Positions 19,155 through 29,344 of a DNA stretch of 64,000 nt are shown piece by piece. Source of the DNA: an uncultured Bacteroidota bacterium (GTDB lineage: Bacteria; Bacteroidota; Bacteroidia; Flavobacteriales; Flavobacteriaceae). Below the pieces are notes generated by a model that did not search any database, was not told the DNA's origin, and saw only the letters and a program-made list of their open reading frames with translations. Location of the stretch: contig CACMUP010000001.1 in the NCBI GenBank assembly GCA_902616905.1, forward strand, positions 106,722 through 170,721, given 5' to 3'. The position numbers were made by a program, and so were the translations under genes. Position 1 is the first letter of the stretch, and every line of letters begins with the position of its first letter.

Positions 19155-19670
19155 TTAGATTTTTTTCATTTGTTGCTGAATAATTTTCATTTGACCTGTT
19201 AGCATTCCATGTTTGTCCAATTTCTTAGCCTCTGATAATAGATGCTGCGCCTCACGTTTTCGTCTTTTTTGAAGATATATTCCAGCTAAACTCATTTTAG
19301 CCATTGCTAAATCGTGATTCATCGATAAACCAAGTTTGATTGCTGTTTTAAAATATTTTTCTGCTTGAGTTAAGTTTTTTTGCGAATGAATTATTCCAAA
19401 AAGATAATTGTAGTATCCTTGTTGTTTTCTTACTAAGTTAGCTTCAATATTTTTAATACGCAGCAACCATTTTTGAGTCCCTTCAAAATCCTGTTTTCTA
19501 AGGCGGAGAAAAGCTAAAAAAATTATTTCATTCTTAAAATACAGTAAGACAAACATTGATGAAATTATGAGCATCATAATTCCATTACCAATATAATCAT
19601 CGATAAATTGATAAATGCCATAACCAAAAGAAAAAATGGCAAAAATTAGTTTAATGAATTTTGGAAACAT
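19155..19670 (-). CDS. TPR-containing membrane protein
   Basis: Two N-terminal TM segments and TPR-like QAEKYFKTAIKLGLSMNHDLAMAKMSLAGIYLQKRRKREAQHLLSEAKK; ORF-track extension to 19943 lies antisense to rpmH, so a downstream Met (19670, or 19697/19709) is preferred. Confidence 0.75.
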   Translation of the reverse strand: MFPKFIKLIFAIFSFGYGIYQFIDDYIGNGIMMLIISSMFVLLYFKNEIIFLAFLRLRKQDFEGTQKWLLRIKNIEANLVRKQQGYYNYLFGIIHSQKNLTQAEKYFKTAIKLGLSMNHDLAMAKMSLAGIYLQKRRKREAQHLLSEAKKLDKHGMLTGQMKIIQQQMKKI

Positions 19671-19719
19671 TAATTTTTTTTCAAAGGTATAAAACATTAA
19701 TGAAATCATGATAATCAAC

Positions 19720-19750
19720 TTTGGAAGACTAAAAACTTGTCGTATATTTG
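19720..19750 (+). promoter_or_regulatory. Bacteroidota-type promoter for rpmH: TTTG-N19-TATATTTG
   Basis: TTTG 19720-19723, TATATTTG 19743-19750, 19-nt spacer, 41 bp upstream of rpmH ATG. Confidence 0.75.
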
Positions 19751-19791
19751 AACAGCTATATATTAGAAATTTATATAGACTTACTTTTAAT

Positions 19792-19950
19792 ATGAAAAGA
19801 ACATTCCAACCTTCCAAAAGAAAGAGAAGAAATAAACATGGTTTCAGAGAAAGAATGGCATCTGCGAGTGGTCGTAAAGTTCTTGCAGCTAGGAGATCAA
19901 AGGGAAGAAAAAAAATATCTATTTCATCTGAACCACGCCACAAAAAATAA
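19792..19950 (+). CDS. rpmH: 50S ribosomal protein L34
   Basis: [52 protein letters not shown]; start moved from ORF-track 19708 to ATG 19792. Confidence 0.97.
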   Translation: MKRTFQPSKRKRRNKHGFRERMASASGRKVLAARRSKGRKKISISSEPRHKK

Positions 19951-19971
19951 ATGAAGAAATCATTTTACAAT

Positions 19972-20008
19972 AAAGGTGATACTTATCAAATAGTAGCACC
20001 TTTTTTTT
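19972..20008 (+). terminator. Rho-independent terminator after rpmH
   Basis: AAAGGTGaTAC / GTAgCACCTTT stem followed by T-run. Confidence 0.75.
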
Positions 20009-20032
20009 ATATTTAGTTTTATAAAACAAACT

Positions 20033-22882
20033 ATGCCAAAAGTAGATTCAATCAAGAGTATTTTAGTTATCGGTTCAGGACCAATAATTATTGGTCAAGC
20101 CTGTGAATTCGATTATTCTGGTTCGCAAGCACTAAGATCCTTAAGAGAAGATGGTATCGAAACTGTATTGATAAATTCAAATCCAGCAACAATAATGACT
20201 GACCCTTCCATGGCTGACCATGTTTATCTAAAACCATTAACAACTAAGTCAATCATTGAAGTTCTAAAAATCCATAAAGTTGAAGCAGTTTTGCCGACAA
20301 TGGGAGGACAAACAGCACTTAATTTGTGCATTGAAGCAGCAGAAAAAGGTATTTGGGAAGATTTCAACGTTAAGTTAATCGGAGTAGATATAAATGCAAT
20401 ACAGATTACAGAAGATCGCGAACAATTTAGAGAACTAATGACTAACATAGGTATTAAGATGGCACCACAGTTGACAGCTAATTCATTCCTTAAAGGTCAA
20501 GAAATTGCTCAAGAATTTGGTTTTCCACTTGTTATAAGAGCTTCTTATACATTGGGAGGAGCAGGAGCTTCGTTTGTTCACAAGCCTGAAGACTTTGATG
20601 AACTATTAACTCGTGGTTTAGAGATTTCCCCAATTCACGAAGTAATGATCGATAAGGCTTTGATAGGATGGAAAGAATACGAATTGGAATTACTTCGAGA
20701 TAAAAATGATAATGTAGTAATAATTTGCACCATTGAAAACATGGATCCAATGGGAATCCATACAGGAGATTCTATAACTGTAGCACCAGCAATGACTCTT
20801 TCAGATAAGACCTTTCAACGTATGAGGGATATGGCTATTTACATGATGAGAAGTATTGGTGATTTCGCAGGGGGATGTAATGTTCAATTTGCAGTTAGTC
20901 CTGACGAGAATGAAGAAATAATTGCTATTGAAATTAATCCACGCGTTTCACGTTCCTCCGCATTAGCTTCTAAGGCAACAGGATATCCAATTGCTAAGAT
21001 AGCAGCTAAGCTTGCTATAGGATATACATTAGATGAATTAGATAATCAAATAACTAAATTGACTTCAGCTTTATTTGAACCAACTTTAGATTATGTAATT
21101 GTTAAAATACCACGTTGGAACTTTGATAAGTTTGAAGGATCAGACCGAACTTTGGGCTTACAAATGAAATCAGTTGGAGAAGTAATGGGAATTGGAAGAT
21201 CTTTTCAAGAAGCACTTCATAAAGCGACTCAGTCTTTAGAGGTAAAAAGAAATGGTCTTGGTGCAGATGGTAAAGGATATTCTGATTATGATACTATTAT
21301 TAGTAAACTAACTATTGCCAGTTGGGATCGTGTATTTGTAATATATGATGCTATTCAAATAGGAATTCCTTTAAAAAGAATTCATGAGATCACTAAAATT
21401 GACATGTGGTTTTTAAAACAATACGAAGAACTTTTTTATTTAGAACAAGAAATTTCAAAATTTTCAATTGATAATATTGAATATTCACTCCTTTTAGAAG
21501 CCAAACAAAAAGGTTTTGCTGATAGGCAAGTTGCTCATATGCTTAAATGTTTGGAAAGTGAAGTTTATTCAAAAAGAATTGAATACGGAATTGAAAGAGT
21601 TTACAAATTAGTAGATACCTGTGCAGCTGAGTTCGAGGCAAAAACTCCTTATTATTATTCTACTTTTGAAGCAAAAGTGAAATTAAAAAATGGAGAGATA
21701 TTAAGTGAAAATGAGAGTAAAGTAACAAAACGAAAAAAAATTATTGTATTAGGTTCAGGACCTAATAGAATAGGTCAGGGAATTGAGTTTGATTATTGTT
21801 GTGTTCATGGAGTCTTAGCTGCAAGTGAATGTGGTTATGAAACAATTATGATAAACTGCAATCCAGAGACAGTTTCAACTGACTTTGATACTGCAGATAA
21901 ATTATATTTTGAGCCTGTATTTTGGGAGCATATTTATGACATTATACAATACGAAAAACCCGAGGGAGTTATAGTTCAGTTAGGTGGTCAAACTGCACTA
22001 AAATTGGCAGAAAAATTAGACCGATATGGTGTAAAAATAATTGGAACAAGTTTTAAGTCATTAGATTTAGCAGAGGATAGAGGTAGTTTTTCTAATCTTT
22101 TAAAAGAAAATAAAATTCCTTATCCTGAATTTGGTGTAGCACAGACTGCGGACCAAGCATTAGAACTTGCTGATAAATTAGATTTTCCTATTCTAGTACG
22201 CCCATCTTATGTCTTAGGAGGTCAAGGAATGAAAATTGTAATTAATAAAGAAGATTTAGAAGCCCACGTAGTAGACTTACTTCAAAAAATACCCAATAAT
22301 AAATTATTGTTAGATCATTATCTAGATGGAGCTATAGAATGCGAAGCTGATGCGATTTGTGATGGTGAAAATGTCCAAATTATAGGAATTATGGAACACA
22401 TTGAACCTTGTGGTATACATTCAGGAGATTCAAATGCAACATTACCTGTGTTTAATTTAGGAGAATATGTTGTTCAGCAAATTAAAGACCATACCCATAA
22501 AATAGCTCTAGCATTGAATACTATTGGATTAATAAACATTCAATATGCTGTAAAAAATGATGTTGTCTATGTGATTGAAGCTAATCCAAGAGCATCAAGA
22601 ACTGTTCCTTTTATAGCAAAAGCTTATAAACAACCTTATGTTAATTTTGCTACTAAAGTTATGTTAGGTAATTATAAAATTATAGATTTTGATTATAATC
22701 CAAAATTAAAGGGCTATGCAATCAAACAACCAGTTTTTTCTTTTAATAAATTTCCAAATGTAAATAAACAACTTGGGCCGGAGATGAAGAGTACAGGTGA
22801 AAGTATTTTATTTATAGATAGTTTGAAAGAGGATGAATTTTATGATTTATATTCTAGAAGAAAAATGTATTTGACCAAATAG
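20033..22882 (+). CDS. carB: Carbamoyl-phosphate synthase large subunit
   Basis: 949 aa; duplicated ATP-grasp (VLVIGSGPIIIGQACEFDYSG and IIVLGSGPNRIGQGIEFDYCC), EINPRVSRSSALASKATGYPIA. Confidence 0.97.
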   Translation: MPKVDSIKSILVIGSGPIIIGQACEFDYSGSQALRSLREDGIETVLINSNPATIMTDPSMADHVYLKPLTTKSIIEVLKIHKVEAVLPTMGGQTALNLCIEAAEKGIWEDFNVKLIGVDINAIQITEDREQFRELMTNIGIKMAPQLTANSFLKGQEIAQEFGFPLVIRASYTLGGAGASFVHKPEDFDELLTRGLEISPIHEVMIDKALIGWKEYELELLRDKNDNVVIICTIENMDPMGIHTGDSITVAPAMTLSDKTFQRMRDMAIYMMRSIGDFAGGCNVQFAVSPDENEEIIAIEINPRVSRSSALASKATGYPIAKIAAKLAIGYTLDELDNQITKLTSALFEPTLDYVIVKIPRWNFDKFEGSDRTLGLQMKSVGEVMGIGRSFQEALHKATQSLEVKRNGLGADGKGYSDYDTIISKLTIASWDRVFVIYDAIQIGIPLKRIHEITKIDMWFLKQYEELFYLEQEISKFSIDNIEYSLLLEAKQKGFADRQVAHMLKCLESEVYSKRIEYGIERVYKLVDTCAAEFEAKTPYYYSTFEAKVKLKNGEILSENESKVTKRKKIIVLGSGPNRIGQGIEFDYCCVHGVLAASECGYETIMINCNPETVSTDFDTADKLYFEPVFWEHIYDIIQYEKPEGVIVQLGGQTALKLAEKLDRYGVKIIGTSFKSLDLAEDRGSFSNLLKENKIPYPEFGVAQTADQALELADKLDFPILVRPSYVLGGQGMKIVINKEDLEAHVVDLLQKIPNNKLLLDHYLDGAIECEADAICDGENVQIIGIMEHIEPCGIHSGDSNATLPVFNLGEYVVQQIKDHTHKIALALNTIGLINIQYAVKNDVVYVIEANPRASRTVPFIAKAYKQPYVNFATKVMLGNYKIIDFDYNPKLKGYAIKQPVFSFNKFPNVNKQLGPEMKSTGESILFIDSLKEDEFYDLYSRRKMYLTK

Positions 22883-22912
22883 TATTAATTGTATAGATTT
22901 ACAAAAAACAAT

Positions 22913-23413
22913 ATGGTGTTTAATAAAGATGAAATTAGAATTGTTTTTGGTTTAGTAATACTTGCTCTGTTGACAAGATTTTTACCACATCCACCAAATT
23001 TCGCCCCAATTACAGGCATTGCATTATTCACTGGTTTCAACTTTACCAATAAACGTTTAGCTTTATTTATACCATTATTTTGTATGTTAATTACAGATAT
23101 TTTTTTAGGATTTCATTCATTAGTACCCATTATTTACTGCTGTTTTATATTAATATCTTTTATTGGTTTTAAGGCAAAGTCATTATCCTTTCTTGTTGTC
23201 CTTGGTGCATCAGTTAGTTTTTTTATTATAAGCAATTTAGGAGTTTGGTATTTCTCTTATCCAAAAGATTTGAATGGTTTAATAAGCTGTTTTGTTTTAG
23301 CAATTCCTTTCTTTATTAATACTTTAGCTGGCGATTTATTTTATACTTCTATACTTCAATTTTCTTTTAATAAATTAAAAATTAAATCTTTAAATACTAA
23401 AAAAATTTTTTAA
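22913..23413 (+). CDS. Membrane protein, DUF6580-like (ECF-transporter S-component-like)
   Basis: About 5 TM; LLTRFLPHPPNFAPITGIALFTGFNF...LFIPLFCMLITDIFLGFH; directly upstream of the cobalamin riboswitch; ATG at 22913 preferred over TTG at 22889. Confidence 0.75.
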   Translation: MVFNKDEIRIVFGLVILALLTRFLPHPPNFAPITGIALFTGFNFTNKRLALFIPLFCMLITDIFLGFHSLVPIIYCCFILISFIGFKAKSLSFLVVLGASVSFFIISNLGVWYFSYPKDLNGLISCFVLAIPFFINTLAGDLFYTSILQFSFNKLKIKSLNTKKIF

Positions 23414-23422
23414 TTTTAATAT

Positions 23423-23584
23423 GAAGGTTTCATTAATTTGATATAATAAGGGAATTTGGTTTGAATCCAAAACTGTACCCGCAACTGTGAGCTAATTCAT
23501 AAAAGAAACTTTAATTGAACTCGTGCCACTTTCTTAAATGATGGGAAGGCTAATTAAAGATGCAAAGTCAGGAGACCTACCTTC
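23423..23584 (+). promoter_or_regulatory. Cobalamin (B12) riboswitch
   Basis: Core AAGGGAATTTGGTTTGAATCCAAAACTGTACCCGCAACTGTGA, B12 box-like GCCACTT...GATGGGAAGGC, GTCAGGAGACCTACC; outer P1 pairs GAAGGT (23423-23428) with ACCTTC (23579-23584). Confidence 0.95.
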
Positions 23585-23639
23585 AAGTTTAATTGTTTTT
23601 AAATTCGGGAATAAATTTGAAAACATTTTTAAAAATTTA

Positions 23640-25502
23640 ATGAAATCACACAATGTATTAGCATGGCTTTTGTTTATAGCTGGAAATTGCCTCTTTTCTC
23701 AAAAAAATAATTCAAATAAAGATAGTATTCAAGGAATTATAGATATAAAAAAACTCGACGAGGTAGTTGTTATTGATTCACGTTTCCCTTTTAAAAGGTC
23801 ACAATCAGGGAAACCAGTTATAAATATAGATTCAAAGACTTTAGAAAAATTTCAGGGTCTAGGATTAAGTTCATTATTGAAACAATTCTCTGGTATTGAA
23901 ATACTCGGAAGCCAAACTTATGCTGGACAAAACAAAACTGTTTCTATACGCGGCGGAAGAAATCGTCAAGTTCTAATTTTAATAGATGGTATCAGAGTTT
24001 CGGATCCATCTAGAATTGATAATGATTTTAATTTGAATTTTTTAGACTTGAGTCAGATTGAGTCAATTGAAATTTTAAAAGGCGCGGCAAGTAGTCTTTA
24101 TGGAAGCTCTGCTGCAACTGGAGTTATAAATATAAAAACAAAAAAAATTGAACAAGGTTTTAATTTTTCCTTGCAAAGCAGTTTAGGTTCTCAAAATAGT
24201 CAAGAAACCAAAAGAGATATAAATTTATTTAAAAACAACTTTAGTCTAAGTGGAGGTAGTGATCGCATCAGAACAAGGGCTTATTTTGCCCATCACAATG
24301 CTACAGGAATGAGTGCAGTTTTAGGCGAGGAAAAAGACCCTTTCAATAATCTTAACTATGGATTATCATTCGATTACAATTCACAATCAAATTTTGAATT
24401 GAAGTTCGGTTTTGACCATTATGATATTCAATCTGATTATGATAACAGTTTTCCACTAGAGGACGCTGATTTTAATCTTTCCACACAAATGAATAGAATA
24501 TACTTGAATCCCAATTATGATTATAAAGACGGAGGTATTTCTTCAAGGTTAAGTTATCAAAAGACAGATAGAGATTTTCAAAGTACTTTTCCTTTTCAAA
24601 CTTCCTCAGAAAATACTCAAGTTGAACTATATAATAAATATATTTTAAAAAAAAATATTTACACCGTTGTAGGAGCTTTAATACAAAATAATTATGCTGA
24701 TTACGAAGGGGGTCAGCGAATTAATCAATCAGACCTATTTGGTAATGTTGTGACTAATATAACAAGTAATTTTAGATTTAATTTTGGAGGGCGTTTGAAT
24801 AATCACAGTAGTTATGGCAGTCATTTTACATATAGTTTAAATCCTTCATTACAATTGATTGAAAAAGATAGGAATTCTTTAAAATTTATTTCATCGTATA
24901 GTACTGCATTTATTTCTCCAAGCTTATTTCAACTTTTTGATCCATACTCCGGTAATCCTGGTTTAGAACCTGAGGAAAATAATACCTTTGAAACAGGATT
25001 TATATTTAAATTTTATGATTGGAATATAAACACTACTTATTTTAACCGTTTAGAGTCACCGTCATTGATATATGATCTAACGTCATATAGATATGAAAAT
25101 TCTGTTTCAGATGCTCGTTATTATGGAGCAGAATTTGACTTAAAAGGCTATATCTCCAAAAAATTAAATTTGGATCATCAAATGACCTTTACTTATACTA
25201 AAGACGGTGATCTAAGAAATTTACCAAATTTTTCATCTGTGACCAGATTAAACTTTAAATTTTCTGAAAACTTCAATTTTGATTTAAATACTCAAATAGT
25301 AGGTAAAAGACTTGGACTAGATAACAAAACAATTTTAGATAACTATCAACTAATTAATTTAAGTTTTTCATATATATTTAAAAATAAATCAACAAGATTG
25401 TTTTTACATGTAACAAATCTTTTCAATGAAAATTATATTGAGATTGAAGGATACGCTACTAGAGGCAGAAACATGATTGGTGGACTCAGTTATCGATTAT
25501 AA
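23640..25502 (+). CDS. btuB: TonB-dependent receptor, BtuB-like cobalamin receptor
   Basis: Plug domain (GLSSLLKQFSGIEILGSQTYAGQNKTVSIRGGRNRQVLILIDGIRVSDPS), barrel C-terminus; downstream of B12 riboswitch; start moved from 23538 (inside riboswitch) to ATG 23640 preceding signal peptide. Confidence 0.9.
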   Translation: MKSHNVLAWLLFIAGNCLFSQKNNSNKDSIQGIIDIKKLDEVVVIDSRFPFKRSQSGKPVINIDSKTLEKFQGLGLSSLLKQFSGIEILGSQTYAGQNKTVSIRGGRNRQVLILIDGIRVSDPSRIDNDFNLNFLDLSQIESIEILKGAASSLYGSSAATGVINIKTKKIEQGFNFSLQSSLGSQNSQETKRDINLFKNNFSLSGGSDRIRTRAYFAHHNATGMSAVLGEEKDPFNNLNYGLSFDYNSQSNFELKFGFDHYDIQSDYDNSFPLEDADFNLSTQMNRIYLNPNYDYKDGGISSRLSYQKTDRDFQSTFPFQTSSENTQVELYNKYILKKNIYTVVGALIQNNYADYEGGQRINQSDLFGNVVTNITSNFRFNFGGRLNNHSSYGSHFTYSLNPSLQLIEKDRNSLKFISSYSTAFISPSLFQLFDPYSGNPGLEPEENNTFETGFIFKFYDWNINTTYFNRLESPSLIYDLTSYRYENSVSDARYYGAEFDLKGYISKKLNLDHQMTFTYTKDGDLRNLPNFSSVTRLNFKFSENFNFDLNTQIVGKRLGLDNKTILDNYQLINLSFSYIFKNKSTRLFLHVTNLFNENYIEIEGYATRGRNMIGGLSYRL

Positions 25503-26998
25503 AACAATAGATTTTTGTCAACAAACATTTTTTGTTTTTTTAGCATTGCTGGATCTTTAACTAGAAACTTTTTTGTTAGTAACGCTTTTGGTATTTTAAA
25601 TTTTCCGGTGTCAGAAATTAAATTTAGAGTTGTTGCTAATAAAGGTTCGGTTGGATCTCCTAAAATTCCAAGATTTCGAATATCTTCATAAACTTCAGTT
25701 GTCGGTTCTAGCCCTTCTATATAGTCAGCGTAGCCATCGCTATTTGCAATTTTTAAAACTATAGGTTGCATTGCATAAGTATGGTCAGGGTTTTTTGTTT
25801 TTTCATTATCGATATAATCGTAAACAGTAATTGACCCTACATTTTTTCCAAAAGTTTTTTCTCCAACTTGAATTACTTCTATATAAGAAGCTAGTCCATT
25901 TATAAGTAATTCACTTGCCGATGCAGATTCAGATGAAGTAATTATGTAAACTCTATTGAAATTTAGGGAATTTATAGGTTCTTCATTTCCTAATTTGTCA
26001 ACAAAGCGGTTAATTAATGATTCTCTACCAAAACGTTCTTCCAGGTAGGTTAATAGTTTTTGATTCCATATTTCTTCGGCAAAAATTTCAGAATTGAATT
26101 GGCCTGTTATCATACTTGCTAATTCAACACAATTTTGGACTGATCCACCACCGTTATATCTCAAATCAATAATTAATTCAGTAATGCCTTCAGTTTTAAA
26201 ATAAGCGAATGTCTCATTTAAATTATTACTTATGTCAGCTACGAATTGATTGTACATTAAATACCCAACCTTCTCTGAATTTGATATAGAAAGGATTTTA
26301 CTTATCTGAATTGGGTTAGTTTTAAAGTTTTCTTCTTTTGTGAGCTCAACATTAATTCCATTACCAATTAATGTTCCACTCTGTAATGAAGACATATTTA
26401 ATGTATATGATAAATTTTCACTAAATAAAAGTGATCTATAATTATTTGAAGTTAATTTGACACCATTTACTGCAGTAAAAAAATCTCCTCTTTGAATATT
26501 TTTTCCATCAGCATCTGAATCTTCAAGTATGTATTTTACGAAGCCAATTAATTCATTACAATTTTCGCAAGCATATAATAAACCAAATTCAACCCCATTT
26601 GTAGAGTATATTCCTTGCAGTGTATTTTCTAAATCTATATAGTTTTTTTCTATCCAACTAAACCTATCCTCTGGATGCTTTAAAGAATTAAAAAATATTT
26701 CCGGATCTGAATTTTTACTAATAAAACTTGCGTAGGACTTTTCATTGTTCAACTTTTCGTCAGAGAGAGCTTCAACCTTTTCTTGCCAGTAATAAAACTC
26801 ATTTAATCCTTTCCATACAAAATCACTTATCTGTAATTCTCCGTCTAGATCTACAGCAATATCGTCAGAATCTAAATTACTTTCAGATCGAGAATTTTCT
26901 TCTTCGGTATCATTTGAACATCCAATTAAAATTACAGTTAAAATAAAGAAATATATACTTCCAATTTTTGTAAAAGATGTGTTACTTTGATTATACAT
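25490..26998 (-). CDS. S41 family peptidase, lipoprotein (tail-specific protease-like)
   Basis: Lipobox VILIGCSND; GYLMYNQFV, LIDLRYNGGGSVQNCVELASMI, ITSSESASASELLINGL. Confidence 0.9.
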   Translation of the reverse strand: MYNQSNTSFTKIGSIYFFILTVILIGCSNDTEEENSRSESNLDSDDIAVDLDGELQISDFVWKGLNEFYYWQEKVEALSDEKLNNEKSYASFISKNSDPEIFFNSLKHPEDRFSWIEKNYIDLENTLQGIYSTNGVEFGLLYACENCNELIGFVKYILEDSDADGKNIQRGDFFTAVNGVKLTSNNYRSLLFSENLSYTLNMSSLQSGTLIGNGINVELTKEENFKTNPIQISKILSISNSEKVGYLMYNQFVADISNNLNETFAYFKTEGITELIIDLRYNGGGSVQNCVELASMITGQFNSEIFAEEIWNQKLLTYLEERFGRESLINRFVDKLGNEEPINSLNFNRVYIITSSESASASELLINGLASYIEVIQVGEKTFGKNVGSITVYDYIDNEKTKNPDHTYAMQPIVLKIANSDGYADYIEGLEPTTEVYEDIRNLGILGDPTEPLLATTLNLISDTGKFKIPKALLTKKFLVKDPAMLKKQKMFVDKNLLFYNR

Positions 26999-27004
26999 TG
27001 TTTA

Positions 27005-28348
27005 TTAAATACCAGTATAGTTAAATGGAGTTATCGTTTTTAATTTAGATTTGATTTCTTCTTTAATATTTAGTGTTTCAATAAATTTTTGAATAGCTTC
27101 TCTATTTATTTTCGAATTTGTTCTTGTAAATTCTTTAAGTGCTTCATAGGGGTTGGGGTAACCTTCTTTTCTTAATATAGTTTGTATAGCTTCTGCAACA
27201 ACAGCCCAATTTGAATTTAGATCATCCTCTATCCTTATTGTATTGACTTCAAGCTTATTTAAACCTTTAAAAATTGACTCAAAAGCAATAAGGGTATGAC
27301 CAAAGGGAACACCAATATTCCTTAAAACTGTGCTATCAGTAAGATCTCTTTGTAATCTAGATATTGGTAATTTGGTTCCAAAAAAATCAAATACTGCATT
27401 TGCAATGCCAAGATTTCCTTCAGAATTTTCAAAATCTATTGGATTTACTTTATGTGGCATTGCAGATGACCCAACTTCATCTTTGTTGATTTTTTGTTTA
27501 AAATAATCCATTGAAATATATTGCCAAATGTCACGATTTAAGTCTATCAAAATAGTATTGATTCTTTTCATAGAATCACAAAGCGCAGCAAATGAGTCAT
27601 AATGTTCAATCTGTGTTGTTGGAAAAGAATAATTCAAACCTAATTTATTTTCAACAAATCTTTTAGCAAATGTTTTCCAATCTATCTCTGGGTAAGCGAC
27701 ATGATGTGCATTGAAATTGCCAGTCGCACCAGAAAATTTAGCTCCAAATGGTAGTTTGAGAAGAATATTTTTTTGAGTATTAAGTCTTTTTACAAAAACA
27801 TCAATTTCTTTTCCAAGTCTAGTGGGGGATGCTGGCTGACCGTGAGTTCTAGCAAGAAGTGGAATATTTTTATATTCATTGACCATTAAAATCAGTGCAT
27901 CTATAATTTTATCTAAATTTGGAAGATATATTGATTCAATGGCATTCTTAATAGAAAGTGGAATTGCGGTGTTATTTATATCTTGTGATGTTAATCCAAA
28001 ATGAATAAATTCTTTAAAATTTTGGATTTCAAGTTTATCAAATTCTTTTTTTATAAAATATTCCACCGCCTTGACATCATGATTAGTTTTAATCTCTATT
28101 TCTTTTACTTCTAATGCATCTTCATTTGTAAAATGATTATAAATACTTCTTAGTTCCTCAAAAAGTGAAGGATTGAATGATTCAAGTTGGGGGAGTGGTA
28201 ACTCACATAAAGAGATAAAATACTCAATCTCTACTCTAACTCTGTATTTTATCAAAGCTTCCTCTGAGAAAAATGATGAGAGGATTTTTGTTTTTGACCG
28301 ATAACGACCATCGATTGGAGAAATGGCATTAAGTGCGGTTAATAACAT
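27005..28348 (-). CDS. purB: Adenylosuccinate lyase
   Basis: LNAISPIDGRYRSKTKILSSFFSEEALIKYRV, GSSAMPHKVNPIDFENSEGNLG; start adjusted to ATG at 28348. Confidence 0.96.
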   Translation of the reverse strand: MLLTALNAISPIDGRYRSKTKILSSFFSEEALIKYRVRVEIEYFISLCELPLPQLESFNPSLFEELRSIYNHFTNEDALEVKEIEIKTNHDVKAVEYFIKKEFDKLEIQNFKEFIHFGLTSQDINNTAIPLSIKNAIESIYLPNLDKIIDALILMVNEYKNIPLLARTHGQPASPTRLGKEIDVFVKRLNTQKNILLKLPFGAKFSGATGNFNAHHVAYPEIDWKTFAKRFVENKLGLNYSFPTTQIEHYDSFAALCDSMKRINTILIDLNRDIWQYISMDYFKQKINKDEVGSSAMPHKVNPIDFENSEGNLGIANAVFDFFGTKLPISRLQRDLTDSTVLRNIGVPFGHTLIAFESIFKGLNKLEVNTIRIEDDLNSNWAVVAEAIQTILRKEGYPNPYEALKEFTRTNSKINREAIQKFIETLNIKEEIKSKLKTITPFNYTGI

Positions 28349-28546
28349 TATTAAATAATTTAATTTACAAAGATACAAGTAAATTTAGCTTTCGTATGCT
28401 CAACTTTTAAAAACTAATCTTAATCTATGATAAAGTACTACAAAAAATTTTCATGTGGACCAATTAACAAATAATTCAAAATTTAATCCCTTTTTTTTCG
28501 ATTGCAGTTAAAGAATTAAAATTTTTTAAAAAGCTTACTTATTTAA

Positions 28547-29299
28547 TTATAATTGTAGGATTCGATATTCTTCGTAACACCTTGAAATTGCCTCAAGAAT
28601 TTGTAAATCGTTTGCTTCATTCATAAAAGTATCTGAATAATTACAATTTCTAAGTATATCATCTATATCTATTTTTCTAATTCCTAAAAGCTGAATTAAA
28701 ACCTGGCGATCAAATTTTGAAACGAGTAGGTTTTTAATTTCATCGTCTTCTCTCATAAGTTTTATTTTTTTCATTTGCATAGCATTTCTGCTAAAAATGT
28801 TACTAAGAAAATCAACTGGATTGAATAATTTTCCCACAGCTTTAGAAAAAGTACCTAATTTTCTATTACCAGATTCATAACCAAGATTTGGCAAACCTGA
28901 TATACTATATCTTTTAGCAGTATTTACTGGAGCATTTTTCACATCAATGTCCAAATAACCAGTTAGTTGATATGGGCGAACTTCTATCTCCTCAAGAGCG
29001 AAAGCAATAGCTGTCATTATGAATTTAAAATTCCCAAATTTTAACATATCGTTTGTTACGGCAATTTTTAAAGGTTTAAAACCTAAATAAGAAAAATATA
29101 GAGTATCATTAACCTGGGCGCCTATTTCGAATTCTCCCTTTTGATTTGTTATAACACCAATAACCTTAGTTAGATTTAATACATGAACACTAGACATGGG
29201 TAATCCTGTAGATTCATTTTCAACAACAGCTTTAAAATCTTCTTGAGATATTGCATTGAATGAAAAAACGAATATCAGGATAAAGGTAATCTTCCTCAT
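28547..29299 (-). CDS. Carboxypeptidase-like regulatory-domain secreted protein
   Basis: Signal peptide; FKAVVENESTGLPMSSVHVLNLTKVIGVITNQKGEFEIGAQVNDTLYFSYLGFKPLKIAV. Confidence 0.82.
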   Translation of the reverse strand: MRKITFILIFVFSFNAISQEDFKAVVENESTGLPMSSVHVLNLTKVIGVITNQKGEFEIGAQVNDTLYFSYLGFKPLKIAVTNDMLKFGNFKFIMTAIAFALEEIEVRPYQLTGYLDIDVKNAPVNTAKRYSISGLPNLGYESGNRKLGTFSKAVGKLFNPVDFLSNIFSRNAMQMKKIKLMREDDEIKNLLVSKFDRQVLIQLLGIRKIDIDDILRNCNYSDTFMNEANDLQILEAISRCYEEYRILQL

Positions 29300-29344
29300 G
29301 CCTTAAAATTATATAAAAATCATTTAAAACCTTAGTATCATAGA

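Noticed and set aside
18370-20750. ORFs 18370..18591, 20224..20448, 20532..20750 (-)
   Set aside because: Antisense shadows of the transglycosylase and carB.
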